DNA of 64,000 nucleotides, from positions 54,163-118,162 of the forward strand of contig NZ_JAFFQC010000011.1 in the NCBI RefSeq assembly GCF_016918545.1. Reading direction: 5' to 3'. Positions 27,647 through 36,890 of the stretch are shown here, piece after piece. Origin of the DNA: Desulfobulbus alkaliphilus (GTDB lineage Bacteria; Desulfobacterota; Desulfobulbia; Desulfobulbales; Desulfobulbaceae). The notes under the pieces are model-generated. The model made no database searches. It saw only the letters and a list, made by a program, of their open reading frames with translations, and was not told the origin of the DNA. Each line of letters starts with the position of its first letter. The stretch's first letter is position 1. The position numbers were made by a program, and so were the translations under genes.

Positions 27647-28039
27647 TTATCGTTTGGAGAACTGGAAGCGGGCCCGAGCACCGCGCAGACCATATTTCTT
27701 TCGTTCTTTGGCCCGAGGATCACGGGTGAGCAGGCCGGCTCTTTTCAGCGGTATCCGCATTTCCGGGTTCAGTTCCTGCAAAGCTCTGGCAATGCCATGC
27801 ACCACCGCCTCGGTCTGTGCCGATTTACCGCCGCCTTTCACGGACGCCCAGACGTCATATTTTTCGATGGTCTCGGTGACGGCGAAAGGCTTGGCTATTT
27901 TTGGTTCAAAGTAGATATTGCCGAAATACTCGTCCATCGGCATCTTGTTGATTTCGACGTTGCCGCTGCCGGGAGCAATCCAGACTCTGGCGATTGCTGT
28001 CTTCCGCCTGCCGGTGGCGTATGTCTTTTCCTGGGCCAT
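27647..28039 (-). CDS. rpsI: 30S ribosomal protein S9
   Basis: The 130-residue protein has the S9 signature GGGKSAQTEAVVHGIARAL and the C-terminal RARFQFSKR tail that reaches the P-site tRNA. The N-terminal YATGRRKTAIARVWI is also typical. It follows rplM by 16 bp, the normal rplM-rpsI pair. Confidence 0.97.
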   Translation of the reverse strand: MAQEKTYATGRRKTAIARVWIAPGSGNVEINKMPMDEYFGNIYFEPKIAKPFAVTETIEKYDVWASVKGGGKSAQTEAVVHGIARALQELNPEMRIPLKRAGLLTRDPRAKERKKYGLRGARARFQFSKR

Positions 28040-28055
28040 ATGCTCTGCTCCGTTA

Positions 28056-28484
28056 TCAAATCTCGAAAGTTTCCGGTTTCTGCGCCTGATGGGGGTGGTC
28101 GGTGCCGGTATAAATTTTCAGCTTTTTCAGTTGGGCCCGGCCGAGCTTGTTCTTGGGCAACATGCCTTTCACGGCCATCCGAATCAATTCTTCAGGTTTT
28201 TTTTCCAGGTATTCCCGGGCGGTTCGGGTTTTGATGCCACCGGGGTATCCGGAATGCCGATGATAGAGTTTGTCGTCCCATTTGGTGCCGGTGAGGTGAA
28301 TTTTTTCGGCATTGACCACGATGACGAAATCGCCGTTGTCCTGAAAATTACAGAAGGTCGGCTTATGCTTGCCGCGCAGGCGGCTGGCTATTTCGGTCGC
28401 GATGCGGCCAAGAACCTTGCCGTCGGCATCGGCTACCAACCATTTACGATCAATTTCTTTTATCGGCGTGTAGTAGGTCTTCAT
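28056..28484 (-). CDS. rplM: 50S ribosomal protein L13
   Basis: The 142-residue protein starts [20 protein letters not shown]. Typical blocks are [30 protein letters not shown] and [14 protein letters not shown] start it at the ATG at 28484, which follows GAGGCGCAGAGC. A longer frame runs upstream through the terminator and the tRNA gene and is not credible. Only about 20 bp separate the start from the tRNA-Gly terminator hairpin, so the operon is either read through from the tRNA promoter or has a promoter inside the tRNA region. Confidence 0.96.
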   Translation of the reverse strand: MKTYYTPIKEIDRKWLVADADGKVLGRIATEIASRLRGKHKPTFCNFQDNGDFVIVVNAEKIHLTGTKWDDKLYHRHSGYPGGIKTRTAREYLEKKPEELIRMAVKGMLPKNKLGRAQLKKLKIYTGTDHPHQAQKPETFEI

Positions 28485-28503
28485 GCTCTGCGCCTCAGCA
28501 TTT

Positions 28504-28537
28504 GAAAAAAAAAGGTTCGAACGGAGGTCCGAACCTT
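28504..28537 (-). terminator. Terminator or attenuator between tRNA-Gly and rplM
   Basis: On the minus strand AAGGTTCG and CGAACCTT form a stem followed by a run of T residues (A-run at 28505-28513 on the plus strand). It lies 10 bp after the tRNA 3' end and about 20 bp before rplM. It could end the tRNA transcript or regulate ribosomal protein expression. Confidence 0.75.
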
Positions 28538-28546
28538 GAATGTATT

Positions 28547-28621
<75 letters not shown>

Positions 28622-28766
28622 TTGGTGGTTTTCCGTAACAGCCGGATTATTTACCAGGGACTACCAGGGTGTGTCAATACAAATTTTATTGTTTGCAGCC
28701 AATTTTCTGGTGGTTTTTTTCACCTTGGGGGATGAGGATGACGACAATCACACCAAGGTGACCGGG

Positions 28767-28856
28767 CCTGAAACCGTGAAGGTTCGTTCGTGCATCAGAT
28801 CGATTGTCTGTGACCTTCGATTAATTAACACTTTATCAGACGGGTACGGGTAACGA
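28767..28856 (+). repeat. Element 1 copy P (left half only)
   Basis: The sequence starts CCTGAAACCGTGAAGG and continues TTCGTGCATCAG, TGTCTGTGACC and TCAGACGGGTACGGG. These match the left end and left cassette of copies I, K and M. The GC hairpin, AT-rich block and right end are absent. It is immediately followed by hairpin R3. Confidence 0.7.
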
Positions 28857-28865
28857 GGAGCTGTA

Positions 28866-28891
28866 GGTTGGGAGGAGGCACGAACCCCAAC
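28866..28891. repeat. REP-like hairpin R3
   Basis: GGTTGGG and CCCCAAC flank AGGAGGCACGAA, the same core as R1 and R2. It abuts the truncated copy P of element 1, in the divergent gap between tRNA-Gly and hisB. Confidence 0.6.
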
Positions 28892-28960
28892 ACAACCCTA
28901 TCCAGGATCCCTGCCGCCTCGTTGTCATTATCATCATCCATATTTTTACGGAGGAAAGCC

Positions 28961-28991
28961 GGGTGGGCCCGGCAGTATCGTGCCCAAGCGG
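28961..28991. repeat. REP-like hairpin R4
   Basis: GGGTGGGCCCGGCAGTATCG followed by TGCCCAAGCGG is nearly identical to R5 at 38611, including the shared GGCAGTATCG/AGCAGTATCG loop and the flanking GCGG(T/A)ACCTC. The stem is partly degraded (GGGC with GCCC). Confidence 0.6.
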
Positions 28992-29187
28992 TACCTCGGG
29001 CAACTTTTTTCATCGCCGATCCTGGAAGAGCTGATCAGGTGTTGAGTCCATTGGAAAAATTGACTACAGTCGCGATGAGTATATTTGCACTGAAAAGGGG
29101 GGCTATCGTCTCCACAGGGAGGATTCGAAAGCTTTTTTTATAGATTGTTTTTCACCGGGCCATGGAGCTGCCCAGGGGAGTAAGAAG

Positions 29188-29790
29188 ATGATGGCTGAGG
29201 TTGCCAACCGGTCAGCATGTATAGAACGTAGGACCAGAGAAACCGATATTCGACTGACACTGCATGTGGATGGCACGGGAAGCGCTGTTGTCGACACAGG
29301 TGTCGGGTTCATGGATCACATGCTGACCCTGTTTACTGTCCACGGTTTTTTTGACCTCGAGGTGACCGCAACAGGCGACACGGAGGTCGACGATCATCAC
29401 ACGGTGGAGGATCTGGGCATTTGTCTGGGGATGGCCTTTGCTCAGGCATTAGCAGATAAATCGGGTATTTGCCGATATGCGCACGCCTATGTGCCCATGG
29501 ATGAGACTCTGGCCCGGGTCTGTGTCGATTGCAGCAACCGGCCGTATCTTCACTATCATGTGCCGATGATTGAAGCGAAAATAGGCACCTTTGACACGCC
29601 GCTGACCAAGGAATTTCTTCGCGCTTTTTCGCTCCACGCCGGCCTGACGCTGCATGTCGACCTCCTTCATGGTGAGAATGGGCACCACATTATCGAGGCC
29701 GTGTTCAAGGCTCTTGGCCGGGCTGTCTCCGCTGCGGTTGCCACGCATCCAAAGGTCCAGGGGCAGCTGTCTTCAAAGGGCGTTTTGTAG
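29188..29790 (+). CDS. hisB: Imidazoleglycerol-phosphate dehydratase
   Basis: The 200-residue monofunctional enzyme performs the sixth step of histidine synthesis. Both manganese-binding histidine motifs are present: DDHHTVEDLGICLG near 69 and GHHIIEAVFKALGRA near 165. It has no N-terminal phosphatase domain, unlike the enterobacterial fusion. The ATG at 29188 (with a second at 29191) follows AGGGGAG by eight bases. No other his gene is adjacent in the window. Confidence 0.96.
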   Translation: MMAEVANRSACIERRTRETDIRLTLHVDGTGSAVVDTGVGFMDHMLTLFTVHGFFDLEVTATGDTEVDDHHTVEDLGICLGMAFAQALADKSGICRYAHAYVPMDETLARVCVDCSNRPYLHYHVPMIEAKIGTFDTPLTKEFLRAFSLHAGLTLHVDLLHGENGHHIIEAVFKALGRAVSAAVATHPKVQGQLSSKGVL

Positions 29791-29886
29791 GCGCTCGACT
29801 TTCCAGGAGACGTACGGTTCTGAAAAGACCGACAGAACCGTCAAGACAATCAACAGAGATCAGAGATTCATGAAAGGAGGAGCAGG

Positions 29887-30531
29887 GTGGCAGCACTTGT
29901 ACGGATACAAAAAGGATGGATAACTGTGTGTTGTTTGCTCATTGTCGCAGGCTGTGCCCGGGTTGAGGAACCTGTTCCCTTCGCCCTCGACCCTGCTGTG
30001 GCCGTGACCTGTATCGCCGTGTTACCGGCACGAAGTGCTGTTGATTTTGATCATACCGTTTCCACTGCTGAAACAAGGACTTTGCAGGAAGGGGTGCAGA
30101 TCCTCAATGTTCTCCTCAGAGAACAGTTGCAGGACACGGCGAATCTCGTTTTTCTCACCGAATCGCAGCTTGTTGCGATTGACGATCAAAGCGGCGTTGT
30201 TGATCATCCCTTTCTGAAAATTATTGCGCAAAAGACCGGTTGCAGCCTGGTGATGGAAACCATCCTGAGCAGATACAGGCACAGAATCGGTGGTCAATAC
30301 GGCGCCCGGGAGCCGGCGGCAGTCACCTTTTCCTACAGACTCTACCATGCCGAAACCGGGCGGGTGCTTTGTCAGGGCCGCTTCGACGAACAGCAGCAGT
30401 CGGTCATGGAGAATCTGTTCTCTCTGAGCAAAGCGAGGAGTCGCGGGCTGACCTGGATTACCGCTGAAGAGTTGTTGCGCGAAGGAGTGCAGGAAAAACT
30501 GGAACGATGTCCTTATCTTGTCGGTAGGTAA
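29887..30531 (+). CDS. Hypothetical lipoprotein
   Basis: The 214-residue product starts with a GTG at 29887 that has an excellent AAAGGAGG ribosome site. A short signal sequence ends in the lipobox LIVAGC with the modified cysteine at 23, so it should be a lipid-anchored envelope protein. The mature part (about 190 residues) has no family I recognise. Blocks such as IAVLPARSAVDFD and VFLTESQLVAIDD resemble the general layout of small periplasmic lipoproteins that hold an alpha/beta domain. It precedes the TtcA-like gene by 26 bp on the same strand. Confidence 0.7.
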   Translation: MAALVRIQKGWITVCCLLIVAGCARVEEPVPFALDPAVAVTCIAVLPARSAVDFDHTVSTAETRTLQEGVQILNVLLREQLQDTANLVFLTESQLVAIDDQSGVVDHPFLKIIAQKTGCSLVMETILSRYRHRIGGQYGAREPAAVTFSYRLYHAETGRVLCQGRFDEQQQSVMENLFSLSKARSRGLTWITAEELLREGVQEKLERCPYLVGR

Positions 30532-30557
30532 ACCAGGTTTTTCTGTTTCTGCGATCC

Positions 30558-31337
30558 ATGCGTCTGCCACCAGAGGTCAACCGGCGCGTCGGTCGGGCCA
30601 TGCACGATTATGCCATGCTCGATCATGGTGACCGGGTCCTTGTTGCTGTTTCCGGCGGGATGGACTCCCTGGTGCTTGCCTGCCTGCTCCTTGCCTGGCA
30701 GAGGAAAGCGCCGATCAAATACAGCCTGCATGTAGTCCATGTTGACATGGCTCCCGGGATCGAAACTCCTGGTGAGGCAGCCCGGGAGATTGCCGCTTGT
30801 CTGGCTGCGGTTGGTCTGCAGGTCCAAATACTTCCTGCCAGCTGGCGCCCGGACCGCTCGCAGCTCGAAGCGGCCGGGAGGGGAAAAGATCTCTGTTTTC
30901 AATGTGCCCGTTCCCGGCGCACCCAGCTGTTTGCCTGGGCGCGCCGATTCGACTGCAATAAAATCGCCTTTGGCCATCATCGCGACGATATCATCGAAAC
31001 CTTTCTTCTTAATCTCACCTGTAGCGGGAATATCAGCACCATGGCGCCGCGGCAGGATCTCTTTTCCGGCCGACTGAGCTTGATTCGGCCCCTTGCCTAC
31101 CTCGATAAACGGGAAATCGAAGCCCTCGGGACTGATCTGAAGCTGAAGCCTGTCTCCTCCTCCTGTCCCCTCGGGGAAAAGACCCGACGCCTGGAAATCC
31201 GACGCCTGGCCGAGGATATCTATCGACGGATTCCAGGGTCGAGGGAACAGATTTTTGCCGCTCTGGGGAATGTTCGCTCTCAGTACCTGCTCAAGCAGAC
31301 AAAAGCCGGGGAGGGGCGAGATGGAAACCGGCAATGA
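30558..31337 (+). CDS. TtcA-family tRNA 2-thiocytidine biosynthesis protein
   Basis: The 259-residue protein is an N-type ATP pyrophosphatase. The PP-loop is VAVSGGMDSLVLACLL near 29. CFQCARSRR near 113 and Cys in SSCPLGEKTRR near 200 supply the three cysteines that hold the iron-sulfur cluster in TtcA. GHHRDDIIETFLLNL is the TtcA/TtuA-type motif. TtcA thiolates cytidine 32 of tRNA; assignment to that exact substrate rather than a related one is inference. Its last 17 bp overlap the following DUF89 gene. Confidence 0.85.
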   Translation: MRLPPEVNRRVGRAMHDYAMLDHGDRVLVAVSGGMDSLVLACLLLAWQRKAPIKYSLHVVHVDMAPGIETPGEAAREIAACLAAVGLQVQILPASWRPDRSQLEAAGRGKDLCFQCARSRRTQLFAWARRFDCNKIAFGHHRDDIIETFLLNLTCSGNISTMAPRQDLFSGRLSLIRPLAYLDKREIEALGTDLKLKPVSSSCPLGEKTRRLEIRRLAEDIYRRIPGSREQIFAALGNVRSQYLLKQTKAGEGRDGNRQ

Positions 31338-32193
31338 CTGTCTGGTCTGTTTTCTCCGTCAGGCCCTGACCACCGCCCGTCGCAGCACCAGTGACCCCCG
31401 ACTGCACTGGCAGCTGACCGCCGAAGTGGGGGCCATGCTCTCCTCTTTTGATTCCCGCATTCCACCGCCGGAAAATGCCGTGCACTATTACCGGCTTATT
31501 GCCCGGCGAACAGGTCTGCGCGATCCCTATGCCGCTGAAAAACAGGAGAGCAATGCCTTTGCCCTGGCCCTCGAAGCCCAAACTAGAGAAGTAATCCGCG
31601 CGGAAGCCGATCCTCTGCGGGCAGCGGTTCAGTTTGCCATCAATGCCAATGTTCTCGATTACGGGGCTCAGCATCAGCTCGACCGGGACATGATACTCAA
31701 CTCCTGCCGGCAGGCACCGGTTATCGATCATTTTTCCGCCCTGGCCCAGCAATTGGAGGGACGACCCGATATCCTCTATCTCGCCGACAACTGCGGCGAG
31801 ATCGTTTTTGACAAGCTTTTGATCGAGCTGCTGCTTGCCCGGGGCTGCCGGGTGACCGTGGCTGTTCGGCAGGATCCCATCATCAATGATGCGACCCTTG
31901 ATGATGCGGTCCTCTGCGGGTTGGACCGGCTCTGTCCGGTGATCACCAATGGCGCTGATGTCCCCGGAACACCTTTGTCCATGTGCAGTGACGAGTTCCG
32001 CCGCCATTTTGCTGCTGCTGATTGCATCATCAGTAAAGGCATGGGCAACTTCGAATGTCTTTCCGATGTTCCGGCACCGATTTTTTTTCTTTTTCTGGTC
32101 AAGTGCTCAACTGTGCGCGCCTACCTCCAGAACCGGTTGGACCGGACTGACCTGGATATCGGATCAGCGGTCCTGCTCAGCGGCAGGTTCTAA
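31321..32193 (+). CDS. DUF89 / ARMT1-like protein
   Basis: The 290-residue product matches the DUF89 family of metal-dependent phosphatases proposed to remove damaged phosphometabolites. The family layout is clear: NDCLVCFLRQAL at the N terminus, and DILYLADNCGEIVFDKLLIE with the metal-binding Asp and Asn. VAVRQDPIINDATLDDA and SKGMGNFECL follow toward the C terminus. I start it at the ATG at 31321 after GGGGAGGGGCGAG; a longer frame from 31255 would lie largely within the previous gene. The next gene is 9 bp downstream. Confidence 0.85.
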   Translation: METGNDCLVCFLRQALTTARRSTSDPRLHWQLTAEVGAMLSSFDSRIPPPENAVHYYRLIARRTGLRDPYAAEKQESNAFALALEAQTREVIRAEADPLRAAVQFAINANVLDYGAQHQLDRDMILNSCRQAPVIDHFSALAQQLEGRPDILYLADNCGEIVFDKLLIELLLARGCRVTVAVRQDPIINDATLDDAVLCGLDRLCPVITNGADVPGTPLSMCSDEFRRHFAAADCIISKGMGNFECLSDVPAPIFFLFLVKCSTVRAYLQNRLDRTDLDIGSAVLLSGRF

Positions 32194-32202
32194 AGGGCTG
32201 GA

Positions 32203-32940
32203 GTGGTGGTGAACCGGCTGGCCATCGTTGCCGACATCCACGGCAATTTCCGGGCACTGCAGGCGGTACTGGCGGATATCGCCGTCATGAAGGTCGAGCT
32301 GATACTTTCCCTCGGTGATAACATCGGCTACGGACCCGAACCCGAGGAGGTGGTGCAGGCCCTCCGGCATCATCAGGTCGTTTCCGTGATGGGCAATCAC
32401 GAACTGGGGTTGATCAGTCGGAGTTATTATCGCCGCCTGCATGGCACGGCCAGGGAATCGCTGGCTCTGACCCGCTCCCTGCTGAGCGCTGAATCCCTTG
32501 CCTGGCTCGAGGATCTGCCGACGGTGCACATCCGTGATGATGCCCGCTTTGTCCATGGCTGCCCGCCCGAGTCCATGACCGTGTATCTTTTTTCGCCCAC
32601 GGAAAACCGCCTGCAGCGAGTGTTTGCCTCCTATCCGGAACGCTTCTGTTTTGTCGGCCATACCCATGTATTCGGCCTGTATGCGGAGCAAGGCGGCCGG
32701 GTGGACAGGCGGAAACTGACCGTGGGCAAGCTGCGCCTTGATCAGGAGTCCCGCTATCTTGTGCTTCCCGGCAGCGTTGGTCAGCCTCGGGACAACGTCA
32801 ACCGCTACGCCAAATACCTGCTGTGGGATCGGGTTGAGAATCGTATCGAGATCCGCTCCCTGGCCTATGACGTCCAGGCGACGGTTCGGCTGCTTGCAGA
32901 GCGGCACTTTCCCGCGGTCAATGCCCGGAGGTTGTTATGA
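32203..32940 (+). CDS. Metallophosphoesterase
   Basis: The 245-residue product has the calcineurin-like phosphoesterase motifs: ADIHGNF near 10, LGDNIGYGP near 38, GNHELG near 64 and GHTHVFG near 152. This order matches the YfcE/MJ0936-like and diadenosine-polyphosphatase-like branch. It starts at one of three consecutive GTG codons from 32203. It lies directly before a Ser/Thr protein kinase gene, so a phosphatase acting opposite that kinase is an attractive but unproved idea. Confidence 0.88.
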   Translation: MVVNRLAIVADIHGNFRALQAVLADIAVMKVELILSLGDNIGYGPEPEEVVQALRHHQVVSVMGNHELGLISRSYYRRLHGTARESLALTRSLLSAESLAWLEDLPTVHIRDDARFVHGCPPESMTVYLFSPTENRLQRVFASYPERFCFVGHTHVFGLYAEQGGRVDRRKLTVGKLRLDQESRYLVLPGSVGQPRDNVNRYAKYLLWDRVENRIEIRSLAYDVQATVRLLAERHFPAVNARRLL

Positions 32941-33001
32941 GAGGAGTGCGCGGAGCACGGGGATTATCCCCAAGTTATCTGTATTGTTCATTGGAGTTTT
33001 C

Positions 33002-34333
33002 ATGAAACGGATCGGCAGGTATGAGGTCATCCGCCGTCTGGGCAAGGGCGGTATGGGCTCGGTGTACAAGGCCCTGACGCCTGTGATTGACAAGGTGGTG
33101 GCCATCAAGCTGCTGGATCCGGCTGAACTGCTGGAAGATGTGGTCGGTGCGGCTCGGTTGCGGGAGATCTTTACCTTCGAAGCCCGCACCATGGCCTCAT
33201 TCAATCAACCCTTTCTGGTCACGGCCTATGACTTTGCTGAGGATCAGCAGGGGCGACCTTATTTCGTCATGGAGTATATCTGCAACAATCTCGGCGATAT
33301 GATCGGTGAAACCTTTCGTATTGAAGAGGATTCCCGGGTCATCCGCGCCCCCAAGGTCCTTCACTATGGCAGGCAGATTCTCAAGGCCCTTGATTTTCTC
33401 CATCACAACGCCATCATCCATCGGGATATCAAACCGCAGAATATCCTGGTCACTGATGATGACAGGATCAAAATCTGTGATTTCGGCATGGCCCTGGTCA
33501 AGGGGATTGCCTTTTCCGGACCGGACAATATGCAGATCGGTTCACCATGCTACACCCCGCCGGAACAGCGCAAAAATCCTGGAGAAGTGGATGGCCGGGC
33601 TGACCTCTATTCAGCGGCGGTCCTGATGTATCGAATGCTCACCGGCAAGCTTCCAGGCATGCAGAGTTTTTCTCTTTCGCTGATCAATCCCCTCTATGAT
33701 CAGGCCTGGGATGATTTTTTTGCCAGTGCCCTGCAGTGGCATCCCGCCGCCCGTTTTCAGACGGCGGGAGAAATGTTGGCTGCTCTGGAGCACCTTCGTC
33801 TCCGGGAGGGATGCGGCCTGCCAGGTCCTCCGGACAAATCTGGCCAGAACACCTCCGCGCCGTTACGGAGTGAACCGGCCAATGTCGGCGGCCGGCAAGC
33901 CCGTGCCCTGTTTGCCGTCAACGAACTGTATCGGCCGCTGCATCCGGTGTTCAATCAGCTGGAAGTCTCCGCGGCTGTGGTCTTTGACCGGGCTACAAAT
34001 CTGGTCTGGCAACGACAGCCCAGCCGCTATCCGGTCACTTTTACCGAAGCCTTTGAATTGGTGGTTGGCTTGAATGAGAATACTTTCGGGGGGAGACGAT
34101 TGTGGCGGCTGCCCACGGTCAACGAACTGCTGACCCTGCTGCCCGAGGGCGATTGTGAAATGTTTCCCCGCGTTGGCGGGCAGCCGCTGAAGTGGTTGTG
34201 GAGTTGCGATCGTCATGGCCGGCATGAAAGCTGGTACGTGAACATGGATATGGGGTTCTGTGGTGTTCAGGATATCAACTGTCTCAACCAGGTGTTGGCC
34301 GTTGCCCGTGCCGACTGCCCGCCCAAGGGTTGA
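33002..34333 (+). CDS. Serine/threonine protein kinase with C-terminal DUF1566 domain
   Basis: The 443-residue protein opens with IGRYEVIRRLGKGGMGSVYK, the kinase glycine loop. Catalytic HRDIKPQNILV lies near 140 and CDFGMA near 159. The activation segment ends with GSPCYTPPEQ and DLYSAAVLMYRMLTGKLPG follows. After a linker at about 285-310 comes a region ending in VFDRATNLVWQRQPSRYP and WRLPTVNELLTLLP, typical of DUF1566. No transmembrane segment is visible, so it is cytosolic. I start it at the ATG at 33002; the longer frame overlaps the previous gene. Confidence 0.88.
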   Translation: MKRIGRYEVIRRLGKGGMGSVYKALTPVIDKVVAIKLLDPAELLEDVVGAARLREIFTFEARTMASFNQPFLVTAYDFAEDQQGRPYFVMEYICNNLGDMIGETFRIEEDSRVIRAPKVLHYGRQILKALDFLHHNAIIHRDIKPQNILVTDDDRIKICDFGMALVKGIAFSGPDNMQIGSPCYTPPEQRKNPGEVDGRADLYSAAVLMYRMLTGKLPGMQSFSLSLINPLYDQAWDDFFASALQWHPAARFQTAGEMLAALEHLRLREGCGLPGPPDKSGQNTSAPLRSEPANVGGRQARALFAVNELYRPLHPVFNQLEVSAAVVFDRATNLVWQRQPSRYPVTFTEAFELVVGLNENTFGGRRLWRLPTVNELLTLLPEGDCEMFPRVGGQPLKWLWSCDRHGRHESWYVNMDMGFCGVQDINCLNQVLAVARADCPPKG

Positions 34334-34359
34334 ACAAGGCCATCATGGAGGAACCTCCC

Positions 34360-34839
34360 ATGGACTATCCCGTCTCGCACACTTTTCTTGTTCGTTCCCG
34401 GTCGAAAACGTTGGCGGGTCGTCATGTGCAACGCTACCTTGCCAGCAATCAACTCATCACCTACGCAGAATTTATTGTTCGTGAAGAGGAGATCCACAAC
34501 GCCGTGGATGAGCGGTTCCAGGTCGATCTCGATCGCGGCCTGGCGGCCAACCGTGCCTTTGCTCAACTGATGCTGGACCATCTCAAAGAGGAAGGACTCA
34601 TCCACCTAAATCAGTTGGTGGATCTCGAACAGGGCTATGCCACCAAGATTCTCCACACCCTGACCCATCTCCTGGATGGCTTCATCGGCATTGATTCTGC
34701 TTTTTACAACCTGGTGGAGGACTCCCATCGGGTCAGTGCAAAGCTCGCAGACGCCATTGCCGCCGAGCCTGAATTGTACTGGCTGGTCCCGGTCCGAACC
34801 GGCGAGGTAACCGTCTCGGTTCTGCATCGGGTGGATTGA
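34360..34839 (+). CDS. Hypothetical protein in signalling operon
   Basis: The 159-residue product matches no family I recognise. It appears soluble and mostly helical, with blocks ITYAEFIVREEEIHNAVDER and LMLDHLKEEGLIHLNQL. I choose the ATG at 34360 because GGAGGAA lies seven bases before it; an ATG at 34345 is the alternative. It sits between the Ser/Thr kinase and the sensor kinase, on the same strand with short gaps, suggesting shared regulation and possibly a partner or substrate role. Confidence 0.7.
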   Translation: MDYPVSHTFLVRSRSKTLAGRHVQRYLASNQLITYAEFIVREEEIHNAVDERFQVDLDRGLAANRAFAQLMLDHLKEEGLIHLNQLVDLEQGYATKILHTLTHLLDGFIGIDSAFYNLVEDSHRVSAKLADAIAAEPELYWLVPVRTGEVTVSVLHRVD

Positions 34840-34904
34840 GTTGAGAGAACAACAACCATGCATGTTGTTCCTGGAATCGGTCCGTGAACGACGGACCTTT
34901 ACAA

Positions 34905-36890
34905 ATGTCACCTGGAAAAACCATGCGTTTTGCCTTTATTAACTCTCTTCGGACCAGTCTGATTGTTCTCGTCCTGCTGGCGGTCCTGCCGGCACTGGCT
35001 ATTGTTCTCTATACCGGATATGGTTTACGCAGCAGTGTGGTTGCCGATGCTGAACAGCATGCCCTACGCCAGGTGCAAGCCATGGCTGCCCACCACGAGC
35101 GGGTTGTCGAGAACGCCCGATTGCTGCTTATGACCCTGGCGAGAACGGTGGAGATCCGTCAGCTTGACGTAACGGCCTGCAAGGTTCTGCTCAGCGATGT
35201 GCTTACCGGTCATTCCGCATATGTTGCCCTCTCCTTGACCGATGTCCGGGGACGGGTGTTGATGTCGGTCCCTGTCGACGATTTTGCTGATATAAGCGAC
35301 AAGCCCTATTTTCGCGCCGCCATGGATACCCTGATGTTTACCGTCGGAGAGTACACCCTGCTCGAAGATCAGCATCGGGTGATTGTCCAGTTCGCCCAGC
35401 CGGTCATTGACGGTGACGGTAATCCGGTGGGGATGCTGGTGGCTGCTTTTGACCTTAATTTTTTTGGCCAACTTTTTGCCGATAACCGGTTGCCGGAACA
35501 CTCGGTTTTCACTCTCACCGATGCTTATGGCATTCGTCTCACCCGCTTTCCGGAAACAAAAAAACATACCTGGGTCGCGGATCTGCCCGCCATGGTGGCC
35601 CGTATGTCCGGTCAGGAAGAGGAGGGCACTTTTCTGGAAACAGGTGTGGACGGTATCAGCCGGCTGTACGGTTTCAAACGGCTTCATTTTCAGGGCGCCA
35701 CCTTTCCCTATCTGATGATTCGACTGGGGATCCCAGTGGATCAGGCCCTGGCCGGGGCCCGGCAGGTGATTGTTCGCAATATCGCTTTCCTTGTCCTGGC
35801 GGCAATTCTTGCTCTGATCACTGCCCGATTGGTGGGCGAATACTTTATTATGCGCCCTTTGGGAATATTGACGACCGCCGCTAACCGTTTGGAAACCGGG
35901 GACCTGAGTGTACGAACCGGGATGTCCGCGGAGGACGGGGAATTAGGGCAGGTGTCCGCGGCTTTTGACAGCATGGCCGAGGGGTTGGAACGTAAGGAAC
36001 AGGAGCGGTGTCTGGCCGAGGCAGAGATCCTTCGCTTGAACCAGGAGCTTGAAGTGCGGGTGGAGCAGCGCACCGAACAGCTGGCTGCTGCCAATCGGGA
36101 GTTGGAGGCCGCCCTGAGTGATCTGCGTCGGACCCAGAGTCAACTGGTCCTTTCGGAAAAACTGGCGGCGCTGGGAGAACTGGTGGCCGGTGTGGCCCAT
36201 GAAATCAACACTCCCGTGGGGGTGGCCCTCTCCGCCAGTTCCGCTCTGGCTGAAAAAAATCGGAAGCTTGCCGATCTCTTTGCCCGGGGTGAGATGAAAC
36301 GTTCCAATCTGACTGCCCATATTGAAGATTTGCGGGAAGGCATGGAGATGATTCTGGTCAATTTGAACCGGGCTTCCGAATTGATTCGCAGTTTCAAGAT
36401 GGTGGCTGCCGACCAGGTTTCCGAAACCCGCAGGTTTTTCAATGTCAAAAAATATATCGACGAAATTCTTCTCAGTCTGCGGCCAAAACTCAAAAAGACC
36501 AGGCACCGGGTCAAGGTTCTCTGTGACGACAATCTGGATATTGAAAGCTATCCAGGAGCCTTCTCTCAGATTTTCACTAATTTAATCATCAATTCCTTGA
36601 CTCATGCCTTTGATGCGGAGCAGGAGGGGGAAATCCGCATTGAAGTACGTCGCCAAAACAATTCCTTGCACCTGCTGTACAGCGATAACGGCAAGGGGAT
36701 GGAATCTGAGGTGTTGAACAGAGCTTTTGAGCCGTTTTTTACCACAGCTCGGGGCCAGGGCTCCACGGGCCTGGGGATGCATATTGTGTTCAATATTGTT
36801 ACGAGTACCCTGGGGGGTGAGATACGGTGCGAAAGTGCCCCTGGCCTGGGGACAAAATATGAAGTGATCATACCCAATCTTGCAAGATGA
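34905..36890 (+). CDS. Membrane sensor histidine kinase (dCACHE-HAMP-HisKA-HATPase)
   Basis: The protein of about 660 residues has a first membrane helix near 20-40 and a periplasmic region of about 240 residues with dCACHE character (DISDKPYFRAAMDT, GNPVGMLVAAFDL). A second helix is near 290-312, then HAMP and a coiled coil. The phosphoacceptor is His in GELVAGVAHEINTPVGVAL. The ATPase shows LIINSLTHAF, DNGKGM and GLGMHIVFNIV. The start is uncertain among GTG 34884, ATG 34905 and ATG 34923. The stop overlaps the start of the HD-GYP response regulator in ATGA, so the two are almost certainly a cognate pair. Confidence 0.88.
   Translation: MSPGKTMRFAFINSLRTSLIVLVLLAVLPALAIVLYTGYGLRSSVVADAEQHALRQVQAMAAHHERVVENARLLLMTLARTVEIRQLDVTACKVLLSDVLTGHSAYVALSLTDVRGRVLMSVPVDDFADISDKPYFRAAMDTLMFTVGEYTLLEDQHRVIVQFAQPVIDGDGNPVGMLVAAFDLNFFGQLFADNRLPEHSVFTLTDAYGIRLTRFPETKKHTWVADLPAMVARMSGQEEEGTFLETGVDGISRLYGFKRLHFQGATFPYLMIRLGIPVDQALAGARQVIVRNIAFLVLAAILALITARLVGEYFIMRPLGILTTAANRLETGDLSVRTGMSAEDGELGQVSAAFDSMAEGLERKEQERCLAEAEILRLNQELEVRVEQRTEQLAAANRELEAALSDLRRTQSQLVLSEKLAALGELVAGVAHEINTPVGVALSASSALAEKNRKLADLFARGEMKRSNLTAHIEDLREGMEMILVNLNRASELIRSFKMVAADQVSETRRFFNVKKYIDEILLSLRPKLKKTRHRVKVLCDDNLDIESYPGAFSQIFTNLIINSLTHAFDAEQEGEIRIEVRRQNNSLHLLYSDNGKGMESEVLNRAFEPFFTTARGQGSTGLGMHIVFNIVTSTLGGEIRCESAPGLGTKYEVIIPNLAR

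Noticed and set aside
34866..34890. Solitary element 1-like left end (CCTGGAATCGGTCCGTGAACG)
   Set aside because: Only a short imperfect match without any other part of the element, next to the sensor kinase start.
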